From: Sphingobacterium zeae
Lineage (GTDB): Bacteria > Bacteroidota > Bacteroidia > Sphingobacteriales > Sphingobacteriaceae
Assembly (NCBI RefSeq): GCF_030818895.1
Contig: NZ_JAUTBA010000001.1
Location: 2,790,001 to 2,854,000 of the forward strand
Length of the DNA stretch: 64,000 nt
Direction of reading: 5' to 3'
Within the stretch, counting starts at the first letter, position 1; each line of letters opens with the position of its first letter. Both the position numbers and the translations under genes were made by a program. Under the pieces are notes generated by a model. It was not told the origin of the DNA. It saw nothing but the letters and a program-made list of their open reading frames with translations, and searched no databases. Shown piece by piece: positions 54,988-63,579 of the stretch.

Positions 54988-55617
54988 ATGAATAGAAGAG
55001 AAGCATTACAACGAGTTGCCTTAATTTTAGGAGGTACCGTTATTGGCGCTAATTTATTTTTGGAAGGTTGTACACGTTCAGCAACGAAAGATGTGCAAGC
55101 ATTATTTGAAGCGAAAACGACCGACTTGCTAGGTGATCTAGCGGAGGCTATTTTACCTAAAACTGCTACTCCGGGGGCGAAAGAAGCAGGGGTAGGAAGT
55201 TTTATCCCTGTCATGGTGCGTGACTGCTATACAGAGAAGCAGCAAAAAGCATTTTTAGATGGTTTGGGCAGTTTGGACGACAAATCGAAAGAAGTGAAAG
55301 GGAAACCATTCCTGGAACTTTCGGCGGAAGATAGAACGGCTGTCGCTGCGGCTTTGGATAAAGAAGCGAACGAGTTCAACAAAAAACAGGCTGAAGATCA
55401 GAAAGATAGTCGCGAGAAAAATAGAGAGAAACAGAATGAATTGTACAATTATGTGGATAATGATCCACCTCATTGGTTCACCATGTTTAAGCAGTTAACG
55501 TTGACCGGTTTCTTTAACTCTGAACTGGGCTGCACAAAGGCATTACGCTATGTGAAGATTCCTGGAAAATTTGATGGTAATCTTCCATACAAAAAAGGAG
55601 ACAAAGCATTTGCTTAA
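54988..55617 (+). CDS. Gluconate 2-dehydrogenase subunit 3-like small subunit with Tat/lipobox
   Basis: 209 aa. N-terminus MNRREALQRVALILGGTVIG has a twin arginine, and LFLEGC gives a possible lipobox at Cys28. The rest matches the subunit-3 family: LLGDLAEAILPKTATPGAKEAGVGSFIPVMVRDCYT, a Glu/Lys-rich helix (about 115-155), and PPHWFTMFKQLTLTGFFNSELG. In known systems this subunit carries the export signal for the FAD catalytic subunit and anchors it at the membrane. It is the last gene of the operon. Confidence 0.9.
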   Translation: MNRREALQRVALILGGTVIGANLFLEGCTRSATKDVQALFEAKTTDLLGDLAEAILPKTATPGAKEAGVGSFIPVMVRDCYTEKQQKAFLDGLGSLDDKSKEVKGKPFLELSAEDRTAVAAALDKEANEFNKKQAEDQKDSREKNREKQNELYNYVDNDPPHWFTMFKQLTLTGFFNSELGCTKALRYVKIPGKFDGNLPYKKGDKAFA

Positions 55618-55639
55618 CAAAGCTTGCAAAAGTAAAGAT

Positions 55640-55665
55640 AAAAAGGAGACCAAGGTCTCCTTTTT
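55640..55665. terminator. Terminator shared by the convergent 54988 and thioesterase genes
   Basis: Stem AAAAAGGAGACC / GGTCTCCTTTTT with a tight AA loop; symmetric A/T flanks suit both directions. The stop codon of the minus-strand thioesterase (55664-55666) overlaps its edge. Confidence 0.88.
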
Positions 55666-56389
55666 ATTTTGTCTCGATTGCCAGAGCAAAATGGATCCGC
55701 TGTTGTTTAGTAACGGTCATAAAATATCCCTGATCGGTAGAATCACCATTAATTTCTACGGTATCATTATAGCGCAGTTCACGAAGGTAGTTCATCTCCA
55801 ACGACCGGATCTGATTAGTTAATACGAGCTCCATAGGCAATCTGTCCATACACCAGTCGAGATATTTAACATTGTTGGCGTGGTTGACAATATCCAGATC
55901 GGAGAGTTTTACACTATATTCATCCCTATTTTTGACCGGACTGGTGATATCGAGTTTCGAAAAAGGCCGCTGGGTGGCTGGACGGTCGGGATATGTCACA
56001 AAATCTTCGGTCGAAATGGCCAGTGTTTCGGAACTTCTTTTTACTGTATTGATGACGGCCCAATAACTGCTTGCTGTCACATAAGGCTGCCCATTCACTG
56101 TAATTTCAAAATTTCTGGTCGAGCGTGCGCCTGCCAATTCCTGCACCCAGGTTTTCACCTTGACAATATCCATCCATTTGGGTAATCTCGTAATCTCAAT
56201 TCGTATACGGCTTAGTACCCACGTTTGGTTATGTTTGGCCATTTCTTTAAATCCAAAACCCGCTACATTGGCATGCTCTCCAGCGGTGAGCTGCAAGATA
56301 TTAGATAAATCGGAGAAGCGGATGCGACCATTGGAGTAGCACTGTGTGAAATTAATTTCCCACTCTTTTTCGAAAACAGATGGTTCCAT
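55664..56389 (-). CDS. Acyl-ACP thioesterase (FatA/FatB-type)
   Basis: 241 aa, two hot-dog domains. N-terminal half with LTAGEHANVAGFGFKEMAKHNQTWVLSRIRIEITRLPKW; C-terminal half with the catalytic Asp-Asn-His pattern LSDLDIVNHANNVKYLDWCMDRLP. It hydrolyses acyl-ACP to free fatty acid, setting chain length or releasing acyl groups. It stands alone on the minus strand. The hydrophobic pocket and so the chain length cannot be read. Confidence 0.93.
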   Translation of the reverse strand: MEPSVFEKEWEINFTQCYSNGRIRFSDLSNILQLTAGEHANVAGFGFKEMAKHNQTWVLSRIRIEITRLPKWMDIVKVKTWVQELAGARSTRNFEITVNGQPYVTASSYWAVINTVKRSSETLAISTEDFVTYPDRPATQRPFSKLDITSPVKNRDEYSVKLSDLDIVNHANNVKYLDWCMDRLPMELVLTNQIRSLEMNYLRELRYNDTVEINGDSTDQGYFMTVTKQQRIHFALAIETK

Positions 56390-56668
56390 ATAGTATATAT
56401 TTTCCGCAAAAATAGAGAATAAGAATCATTTGTGCCATCCCCACAAGCTGAAATGACACGCTATTCAGATAACGTGGAATCTTCCTAAGGTACAAACGTT
56501 TTTTTATTGTAAAATAAATGATAGTTTTTAATTATTGTATTGATTATTATACGTGGAATTGGTAGATTTAGATAAGCCAATGGCAGAGGAAGATAAAATA
56601 AGATTGGCTTAAAAGCGTTATTGATTATGTAACGCAAACACTATTGTTAAACATTAAATGCTCGTATT

Positions 56669-56935
56669 ATGGTTGGACAACTAATAGCTAAAGAGGAAAT
56701 TCCTCAATTTAAATTTATCCCGGCGATTGAAGATAAGACAGCGACCTTTATGGATAAATTGAAAGGTGCACTTCGGTTGGGAAATGAGTTTAAATCCAAA
56801 ACCGAAATTGCCTTTCAGACAGATTCCGGACCAAAACGTATCGAAACCACGGTGTGGTCGTTGACCGATAGATATATTCAGATTAAAAGTGGCGTTTTAA
56901 TACCATTAAAGTCTATTATTGCAATTGATTATTAA
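56669..56935 (+). CDS. Small conserved-looking hypothetical protein
   Basis: 88 aa, no signal peptide or membrane helix. Sequence alternates basic and hydrophobic residues; the second half (KTEIAFQTDSGPKRIETTVWSLTDRYIQIKSGVLIPLKSIIAIDY) looks like a five-strand beta barrel or SH3/PH-like fold. I do not recognise the family. It is preceded by about 280 bp of AT-rich sequence and closed by its own terminator, which supports it as a single-gene unit. Confidence 0.7.
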   Translation: MVGQLIAKEEIPQFKFIPAIEDKTATFMDKLKGALRLGNEFKSKTEIAFQTDSGPKRIETTVWSLTDRYIQIKSGVLIPLKSIIAIDY

Positions 56936-56944
56936 ATAGACAAA

Positions 56945-56980
56945 GAAAGGCTCCTCATGTAGTTAAGGAGCCTTTCGCTT
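56945..56980 (+). terminator. Terminator after the 88-aa gene
   Basis: Stem GAAAGGCTCCT / AGGAGCCTTTC with a 10-nt loop, 9 bp after the stop; the T-tract is short (GCTTTT). Confidence 0.75.
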
Positions 56981-56983
56981 TTA

Positions 56984-57034
56984 ATGATAGATGCTGTTAA
57001 ATGATAGATGCTGTTAAATGATAGATGCTGTTAA
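56984..57034. repeat. Three perfect 17-bp tandem repeats
   Basis: ATGATAGATGCTGTTAA occurs three times in a row without mismatch (56984-57000, 57001-57017, 57018-57034), between a terminator and the 3' end of the minus-strand TolC gene. Copy number may vary between strains. Confidence 0.9.
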
Positions 57035-57089
57035 GAAGCGCATCAGTACTGTTTCCCTTTCCAAGAGGACCTCTTGCAAAAAGAAATTT

Positions 57090-58391
57090 CTAATACGTTT
57101 CGCCTGTTAATTCTTTTAGGCGTATCTCGGATACCTTCGCATCGTATTGTGCAGTATAGCTACGTGTCATTGCATTGATGTAATTTAGCTGCGCTGTTCT
57201 TACTTCCAACGTGGTGATGGTACCTATCCGGAATTTATCCATGGTGATGTTTAAATTTTCTTTTGCCAGTTCCTCGTTTTGCCGTTCTACATTGGCCAAT
57301 TCGATGTTGGTAATGTAGGTTTGAAACAAAGTCCTTACCTGAGCCTGTATATCCTGTTTTTGCTGTTTGATCTGTATTTCAGCACTCTTAATCTGAAATT
57401 TCGCAATACGTTCGTTTCTATTTTGCAAAAAGCCGTTGAATATGTTAAGGGATGCCGATACACCGTAGGTGAGTCCTCTATTTTTGTTTTCTGTAGAGAA
57501 ACCAAGAGAGGAGTGAGATTCGTTCCAATTATACCCGCTATTTAAACCAATTTTGGGATAACGTTCGGCTTTGACTGTCTTTAGGTTAAGTTCGGCGACA
57601 CGGTTGTTGATGATGGCAAGCTGAATTTGAGGATTTTGTTGATCAGCAATTTCGATGAGATTACCCAGTTTAAGATCCGTATCCAGTTTCATTTCATCTT
57701 CAACGTCAAAGTTTAGACTCAAATCTCTTGTCATCAATTGGTTGAGGTAAGTTTTGGTGTTTTTAAAGCTTTCGAGCTGCCTAAGCAGGTTTGTCTGATC
57801 GGTATTTAGATCGACTTTAGCATTTAGTAGATCGAGCTTGGAACCTTTTCCGATCTGCAGGCGATTTTCCGCCAGAGTAACCCGATATTGAGAAAGTGTA
57901 ATGGTTGTATCTAATGCGTTGATCAATCGTTTTTGCTGCACAAGATTATAATAGGTAGCCATGACTTCACTGAGTTGCGTAATGACCTCATATCTAATCT
58001 CAGCCTCGCCCTGACGCTGTATCTCTTTAAATCGATCCCTACGCGCAAACATACCCAGTCCGTCAAATATCGTCCAGTTTAAGTTAACACCATACGACAT
58101 ATTGTCATTTTTTGCATTGGAAACCTGCTGTACCTGTCCATCGGCCCTAACCTGTCTTGAATTCTGGACCGAATTACTTCTGCTAAATGTACCGGTTACT
58201 GCGGGAAGCATACCTGCGCTGCCTAAACTGGTATACTCGATATCAATGTTGTTGTCATTTTTAGCCAAAAGAATATTGAAGTTATTGCTCAACGTTGTTT
58301 TTAGCGCATCTTCCAAGGTCAATATCTCTTGGGCACGAGCTTGAAACATGATGGAGCAAAGCCATAGTAGTAGGGTGAAATTTCTCTTCAT
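57090..58391 (-). CDS. TolC-family outer-membrane efflux protein (second system)
   Basis: 433 aa. Signal peptide about 1-20 (MFQARAQ). Repeated TolC halves: LTLEDALKTTLSNNFNILLAKNDNNI; LNLKTVKAERYPKIGLNSGYNWNESHSS; SLNIFNGFLQNRNERIAKFQIKSAEIQIKQQ; and MDKFRIGTITTLEVRTAQLNYINAM. It is the last gene of the adaptor-pump-TolC operon, 7 bp after the pump gene, the reverse of the order in the 25 kb system. Confidence 0.95.
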   Translation of the reverse strand: MKRNFTLLLWLCSIMFQARAQEILTLEDALKTTLSNNFNILLAKNDNNIDIEYTSLGSAGMLPAVTGTFSRSNSVQNSRQVRADGQVQQVSNAKNDNMSYGVNLNWTIFDGLGMFARRDRFKEIQRQGEAEIRYEVITQLSEVMATYYNLVQQKRLINALDTTITLSQYRVTLAENRLQIGKGSKLDLLNAKVDLNTDQTNLLRQLESFKNTKTYLNQLMTRDLSLNFDVEDEMKLDTDLKLGNLIEIADQQNPQIQLAIINNRVAELNLKTVKAERYPKIGLNSGYNWNESHSSLGFSTENKNRGLTYGVSASLNIFNGFLQNRNERIAKFQIKSAEIQIKQQKQDIQAQVRTLFQTYITNIELANVERQNEELAKENLNITMDKFRIGTITTLEVRTAQLNYINAMTRSYTAQYDAKVSEIRLKELTGETY

Positions 58392-58398
58392 GTTTTAA

Positions 58399-61300
58399 TT
58401 ATTCGTAGCTTTTAATGTTATCAAATTCTGGTCTATGTTTTTTTTGTCGTGACCACATATAATAGATGGCCGGGATGATGAATAACGTCAGAATAAGGGA
58501 AAATATGGTGCCTCCGACGATTACTACCCCCATCCCAATTCTGCTGGTCGAAGCAGCACCGAGCGACATGGCAATCGGCAAAGCGCCTAACGCAATGGCC
58601 AAACTGGTCATTAAGATCGGTCTAAGCCGCGATTCAGAAGCATGCATAATGGCCTCCAATTTTTCCATTCCCTCTTCCCGCATCTGGTTGGCAAATTCAA
58701 CAATCAGGATACCATTTTTGGTGACGAGGCCGATCAGCATAATCGTTCCGATCTGGCTGAAGATATTCCAGGTCTGATCAAATAACCATAAACTGATCAG
58801 CGCACCGGCTACAGCCATGGGAACAGTCAGAATGATGATAAAAGGATCAAGGAAGCTTTCAAATTGAGCCGCTAAGATCAAGTAGATTAGTAATAGAGCC
58901 AAACCAAATGCAAATAGGGTGTTGGAGCTACTTTCAACAAAATCACGCGATTCTCCGCTTAGATCGGTCGTAAAGCTCTGATCGAGCACTTTTTCCTTTA
59001 TCCGATCCATTGCAGCAATACCATCGCTCATACTCATCCCAGGAGCCAGGCCGGCGGAAACGGTAGCGGACATATAACGGTTGTTGTGATAGAGTTGGGG
59101 CGGACTGCTTTCTTCTTTCACGCTAACAACGTTGTCCAATTGGATAAGCTGCCCCATGTTATTACGTACATAGATGGAAGAAAGATCCGTTGGAGTCGCC
59201 CGACGGTCATTCTCAACCTGTCCAATAACTTGATATTGTTTTCCGTCGCGCATAAAGTACGCAAAACGTTGACCGCTCAGCAACAGTTGTAAGGATTGCG
59301 ATACATCCAGTACAGAAACGCCTAGGCTTAGCGCCTTTAGCCGGTCAATTTCAACATGAAGTTCTGGTTTGTTGAACTTGAGGTTGATATCTGTTGTGGA
59401 GAACGTAGGGTCGCTGTTGACCTCACTCATAAATTGCGGTATTTTTTCCTGAAGCTTTTCAAAATTCTGCGCCTGGATAATATATTGAACGGGCAATCCA
59501 CCTCTACGATTCATGGATATTGTGGGCGACTGTGATACATTGACCCGAACAGCATCGTATTGTTTAGTCCATTTGGTCAGTTCCTTCGCAATATCATCCT
59601 GGGATTTCTGGCGTTCGCTTGGGTCAACCAACGTCATCCGGATGCGTCCGGAATTGACAGACGCGGCTCCGAAGCCAGGTGAAGTGATGTTAAGACTGAT
59701 TTTATTCTCCGGAATCGAATCATACACCAGTTTGTCCAGTTCCTGCATGTAACGATCCATATATTCGTAGGTAGCACCTTCTGGACCTGTTACATTGACA
59801 GAGATATTGCTTCGGTCGTCGTACGGTGCAGTTTCTTTTTTAATGGATGAAAAAAGGATTCCAATAACCACAAAGCAGATGATTAGGATCGGAAAACTGA
59901 TCCATTTAAATTTCATGAATTTGTCAAGGGCATTGGCATACCCCTTGTTCATCTTGACAAACATGGGTTCGGTCCAATTATAAAATTTTGTTTTTTTGTG
60001 TCCACCACCTTTAATTAGGTAGGCATTGAGCATAGGGGTGAGGGTCAGCGAAACAAATGCAGAAACTAATACGGCCGAAGCGATAACGACTCCAAATTCG
60101 CGGAACAACCGGCCTACAAAGCCTTGAAGAAATATGACAGGTAAGAATACCGCTGCAAGTGTGATTGAAATCGAGATAACGGCAAAGAAGATTTCCTTCG
60201 AGCCCTTCAAAGCAGCCTCTATGGGAGACATACCTTCTTCCACTTTCTTAAAGATATTTTCCGTCACTACAATCCCATCGTCGACGACAAGGCCTGTCGC
60301 GAGTACGATGGCGAGCAGCGTAAGTACATTAATTGAAAATCCGAAAATGTACATAATAAAAAAGGTTGCAATCAGTGAGACGGGAATATCCAGAAGAGGC
60401 CGCAATGCGATACCCCAGTCGCGGAAGAAAAAGTAAATGATCAAGGTAACCAAGATAATTGAAATCAGCAGTGTCTCGGCGACTTCCTCCACCGATTTTT
60501 TAATAAATGTGGTGTTGTCAGAAGCAATGTTAAGGATAATATCTTCGGGTAGATCTTCCTTGATCTGATCGAGCATTTTATAAAAATTATTGGCAATTTC
60601 GAGGTAGTTTGTTCCGGGTTGAGGGATAACCGCTATACCAACCAATTGCTTTCCATTGCTGACCATTTTTGTTTCCAGATTTTCCGCATCTATCTCTGCC
60701 CGGCCAATGTCGATGAATTTGACAATACGGCTACTATCGGATTTCAGAATGATATCATTAAACTGCTCGGGTGTAGAAAGGTTTCCTACGGTTTTTACAG
60801 TGAGTTCGGTGGTATTTCCAACAATTTTTCCAGAAGGCAATTCAACGTTTTGATTATCCAGAGCCGCGCGGATATCAGAAGCGGTGATCCCGTAAGCAGC
60901 CATGCGGTCGGGGTTGAGCCACAACCGCATGGCGTAGCGCTTTTGACCGTAAATTTGGGTACTGCTGACACCTGGAATTGTCTGAAGTCTTTCTGAGATC
61001 ACATTTTCGGCGTAGTCGCTCAGCGAAAGTTTATCGCGCGTTTCACTTTGCAGCGTCAACGTGATAATAGGATCGGAGTCGGCATCTGCTTTAGAAACCA
61101 CTGGCGGAGCATCGATATCCTGAGGCAAGCTACGGATGGCCTGAGAGACCTTATCACGGACATCATTTGCCGCTTCTTCAAGGTTTTTCTGCAGACCAAA
61201 CTCGATGGTGATGTTACTGGACCCCTGGTTACTGGAGGATGATATATTCCGGATGCCATCGATGGAGTTGATGGCTTTTTCCAACGGTTCGGTAATCTGA

Positions 61301-61482
61301 GATTCAATGATATCTGGATTTGCACCGGCATAGTTTGTTCTTACAGAAACAATAGCCGGGTCAATGGAGGGGTATTCGCGGACGCCCAAAAAACTAAAAC
61401 CAATGTAGCCAAATAATATAATGGTTATATTGACGACAATAGTTAGCACCGGACGTTTGATAAAAATAGCTGATAAATTCAT
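58399..61482 (-). CDS. RND-superfamily efflux permease (second system)
   Basis: 1027 aa. N-terminus MNLSAIFIKRPVLTIVVNITIILFGYIGFSFLGVREYPSIDPAIV, typical of HAE1/MdtB-like pumps. Proton-relay helix GLVVDDGIVVTENIFKKVEEGMSP keeps both Asp, and the C-terminal half has GLVTKNGILIVEFANQMREEG and RLRPILMTSLAIALGALPIAMS. It is clearly different in sequence from the 28-31 kb pump, so it is not a recent copy. The upstream adaptor gene is 6 bp away. Confidence 0.96.
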   Translation of the reverse strand: MNLSAIFIKRPVLTIVVNITIILFGYIGFSFLGVREYPSIDPAIVSVRTNYAGANPDIIESQITEPLEKAINSIDGIRNISSSSNQGSSNITIEFGLQKNLEEAANDVRDKVSQAIRSLPQDIDAPPVVSKADADSDPIITLTLQSETRDKLSLSDYAENVISERLQTIPGVSSTQIYGQKRYAMRLWLNPDRMAAYGITASDIRAALDNQNVELPSGKIVGNTTELTVKTVGNLSTPEQFNDIILKSDSSRIVKFIDIGRAEIDAENLETKMVSNGKQLVGIAVIPQPGTNYLEIANNFYKMLDQIKEDLPEDIILNIASDNTTFIKKSVEEVAETLLISIILVTLIIYFFFRDWGIALRPLLDIPVSLIATFFIMYIFGFSINVLTLLAIVLATGLVVDDGIVVTENIFKKVEEGMSPIEAALKGSKEIFFAVISISITLAAVFLPVIFLQGFVGRLFREFGVVIASAVLVSAFVSLTLTPMLNAYLIKGGGHKKTKFYNWTEPMFVKMNKGYANALDKFMKFKWISFPILIICFVVIGILFSSIKKETAPYDDRSNISVNVTGPEGATYEYMDRYMQELDKLVYDSIPENKISLNITSPGFGAASVNSGRIRMTLVDPSERQKSQDDIAKELTKWTKQYDAVRVNVSQSPTISMNRRGGLPVQYIIQAQNFEKLQEKIPQFMSEVNSDPTFSTTDINLKFNKPELHVEIDRLKALSLGVSVLDVSQSLQLLLSGQRFAYFMRDGKQYQVIGQVENDRRATPTDLSSIYVRNNMGQLIQLDNVVSVKEESSPPQLYHNNRYMSATVSAGLAPGMSMSDGIAAMDRIKEKVLDQSFTTDLSGESRDFVESSSNTLFAFGLALLLIYLILAAQFESFLDPFIIILTVPMAVAGALISLWLFDQTWNIFSQIGTIMLIGLVTKNGILIVEFANQMREEGMEKLEAIMHASESRLRPILMTSLAIALGALPIAMSLGAASTSRIGMGVVIVGGTIFSLILTLFIIPAIYYMWSRQKKHRPEFDNIKSYE

Positions 61483-61488
61483 GTACAG

Positions 61489-62550
61489 TTAGTTAGCTAA
61501 TGATACCTTAACTTTTGATCCATCTTTTAACGACAGCACACCTGTGGTTAAGACGGTGTCACCAACACTGATTCCAGATAAAACGACAATATCTTTGTCC
61601 GTACGTGCACCAGTTTCAACCTTCACTTCTTTGGCTAGGCCATGCTGTAATACAAACACCTTCTTTCCGTCCTGAACAGGTACGATGGCTTCAGTTGGGA
61701 TCGATATGGCATCGTTTTCTACCTCGATTGGAACGCTAACGTTGACAAATGATCCTACTTTCAATTTTCCCTGCTCATTCGTTGCGCGGGCTCTGACTGT
61801 CAGTGTTCGGGTGTTAAGTGATACTTGAGGTTCTATAGCGTAGATAGTTGCTTTCATGACGGTTGGATCATTGGCAACACTAAACTCGATCGGCATATTG
61901 ATTTTAACGATACTGCTGTATTTTTCGGGGACTGCAAAGGTGATTTTTACCAGGTTGTCCTTGACCAGATTTGTGATCAGCGTGGTGGGTGAGACAATGG
62001 CTCCTACAGATATATTCCGTAATCCGATCATTCCACTAAATGGCGCTCTTATAGTGGTCTTTGATATTTGTGCCTGGATCAACTGGATCTGTGCGGCAGA
62101 TGTTTTTAAGGCCGCGCTGGCAATATCAAACTCTTCCTGACTGATAGCACCTTTTTGCAACAGCAATTTTGCCCGACGTTCATTTTCTGCATTGAGCTGA
62201 TTGGTCGTTTGGGATTGTCTTAATTGCGCCTGCAGTTCTATATCATCAATCTTGATTAAAGGTTCGCCCTGCCTGACACGCTGCCCTTCTGCAAAATATA
62301 TTTTGGTAATTCGACCACTGACTTCACTTCTGACCTCGACCTGCTCTTCTGCGTCAATGCTTCCCGAAAGATTGATCGATCTATCGGCAACAGAAGATTT
62401 GGCAATGATCGCCTGTGCCGGAACAGGCACATCTTTTTTCTCCTTTGGCTTATCGGTGCCCACTTTGTCTTTTCTAGCGGTCAACAGAAAGTATGCACCT
62501 CCAAAAACAGCGCAGGCCAAAAGAAGGTAAATGATCGATTTTTTATTCAT
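61489..62550 (-). CDS. RND efflux periplasmic adaptor (second system)
   Basis: 353 aa. N-terminal anchor (about 5-24, IYLLLACAVFGGAYFLL), lipoyl halves around GRITKIYFAEGQRVRQGEPLIKIDDIEL and IRAPFSGMIGLRNISVGAIVSPTTLITNLV, short coiled hairpin (about 115-160), then barrel and membrane-proximal domains. It is first gene of the operon; no regulator is next to it, unlike the TetR-controlled system. Confidence 0.95.
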   Translation of the reverse strand: MNKKSIIYLLLACAVFGGAYFLLTARKDKVGTDKPKEKKDVPVPAQAIIAKSSVADRSINLSGSIDAEEQVEVRSEVSGRITKIYFAEGQRVRQGEPLIKIDDIELQAQLRQSQTTNQLNAENERRAKLLLQKGAISQEEFDIASAALKTSAAQIQLIQAQISKTTIRAPFSGMIGLRNISVGAIVSPTTLITNLVKDNLVKITFAVPEKYSSIVKINMPIEFSVANDPTVMKATIYAIEPQVSLNTRTLTVRARATNEQGKLKVGSFVNVSVPIEVENDAISIPTEAIVPVQDGKKVFVLQHGLAKEVKVETGARTDKDIVVLSGISVGDTVLTTGVLSLKDGSKVKVSLAN

Positions 62551-62701
62551 GTGGTATAGTATCTTATGTACTTCTTACTTTTAACGGGTAAATATAGGTT
62601 TATTATAATGCGGATACGGGTTGTCAAAAGGATTTTACAATATGCACGGAACTTAAGCAAGAAACTGCACTGCGCGTTACATGGAGCGAAGGGAGATAAA
62701 A

Positions 62702-62727
62702 AAAGCTAGAAATAATTTTCTAGCTTT
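62702..62727 (-). terminator. Terminator after the THX gene
   Basis: Stem AAAGCTAGAAA / TTTCTAGCTTT, loop TAAT, 8 bp after the stop on the minus strand and followed by TTTTTTATC. Confidence 0.9.
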
Positions 62728-62734
62728 GCGTCTA

Positions 62735-62887
62735 CTATTTTTTTGATTTTGTCTTTTGTTCCACTTCTTTTGGAGCCTCATCGTTAATTTTCGGCTTGAT
62801 TGCAGCTCTTGATAAATGCGGTCTTCTTTTTCCAAAAGAACCATTTGATATTTTTCCTCTTCTGGTTTTGATGTCACCTTTTCCCAT
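62735..62887 (-). CDS. 30S ribosomal protein THX
   Basis: 50 aa from the ATG at 62887 (MGKGDIKTRRGKISNGSFGKRRP); a longer reading from 62971 adds unrelated residues and is rejected. It is very basic, with a Lys-rich tail. THX stabilises the 30S head in Thermus and Bacteroidota. It has its own terminator. Confidence 0.92.
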   Translation of the reverse strand: MGKGDIKTRRGKISNGSFGKRRPHLSRAAIKPKINDEAPKEVEQKTKSKK

Positions 62888-62967
62888 AGTGTAAAATATT
62901 TTGGTTTTAAAAATGATATATAACCTAAATATAGGGATTTGTTTTGAAAGATTCAACTGCTTTGTAT

Positions 62968-63570
62968 TCAAATGATGGGAAAAATACGTTTTTGGACATC
63001 AATTTTGAAGTTTTTGGTAATGGTATCAAAAAACAAATTGTTGACCGGTTTGTTTTCAGCAACCAAGTAGGGGATTTCCAATATGTTATTTTTTAATTTA
63101 ATACGGTAATAACCATACAATAATCCTCTAGTCGTCTGAATCGATTCGATTTTCTGCACGGCTTCGATATCCTTAAAAAGGTTAAAGCTATAATTTTCTC
63201 CTTTTAATTGTTCAATAAAAACTTCATCAGTTTTGGCATTATACCATATTTGCTGGCTTTTTACCTTGCTAAAATGGTTGTTGAATAAAAAGAGGTAACC
63301 CAAAAGAAAGATTGCAATTGGAAGTAAGAACAGTACGATTTTTATCTTTATGAAAAGCAATACGACAATCAGAATCAGGATAACCCCCATAACGACATTG
63401 GAAATGGTTTTTTTTAAATTCGCCTGAATGACTGCGGGGGAAGCCTCAATCAATTGAAAGCCTGTTCTTAAATACTTGGATACATCGGAAGCAAACCCAA
63501 AAAAATTTAATTTCTTGCGTATCACCAGATAAGCAATAAGAAGGATAAGTCCAATGATCAGAAACCGCAT
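62968..63570 (-). CDS. Membrane protein of unknown function
   Basis: 200 aa. N-terminal helix MRFLIIGLILLIAYLVI and two further hydrophobic segments (about 55-72 and 75-92) precede a soluble domain with SFNLFKDIEAVQKIES and LLYGYYRIKLKNNILEIPYLV, resembling PH-like membrane-bound modules. I do not recognise the family. The start is 9 bp after the panB stop on the same strand, so it is probably in the same transcript. Confidence 0.72.
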   Translation of the reverse strand: MRFLIIGLILLIAYLVIRKKLNFFGFASDVSKYLRTGFQLIEASPAVIQANLKKTISNVVMGVILILIVVLLFIKIKIVLFLLPIAIFLLGYLFLFNNHFSKVKSQQIWYNAKTDEVFIEQLKGENYSFNLFKDIEAVQKIESIQTTRGLLYGYYRIKLKNNILEIPYLVAENKPVNNLFFDTITKNFKIDVQKRIFPII

Positions 63571-63579
63571 ATTTTCTAT

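Noticed and set aside
56407..56414. TATTTTTG on the minus strand before the thioesterase gene as its promoter
   Set aside because: It matches the -7 consensus but lies only 18 bp from the start codon and has no TTTG at the right distance, so it is kept as a possibility only.
56984..57034. Short CRISPR array
   Set aside because: The three units are contiguous with no spacers, and no cas genes are near.
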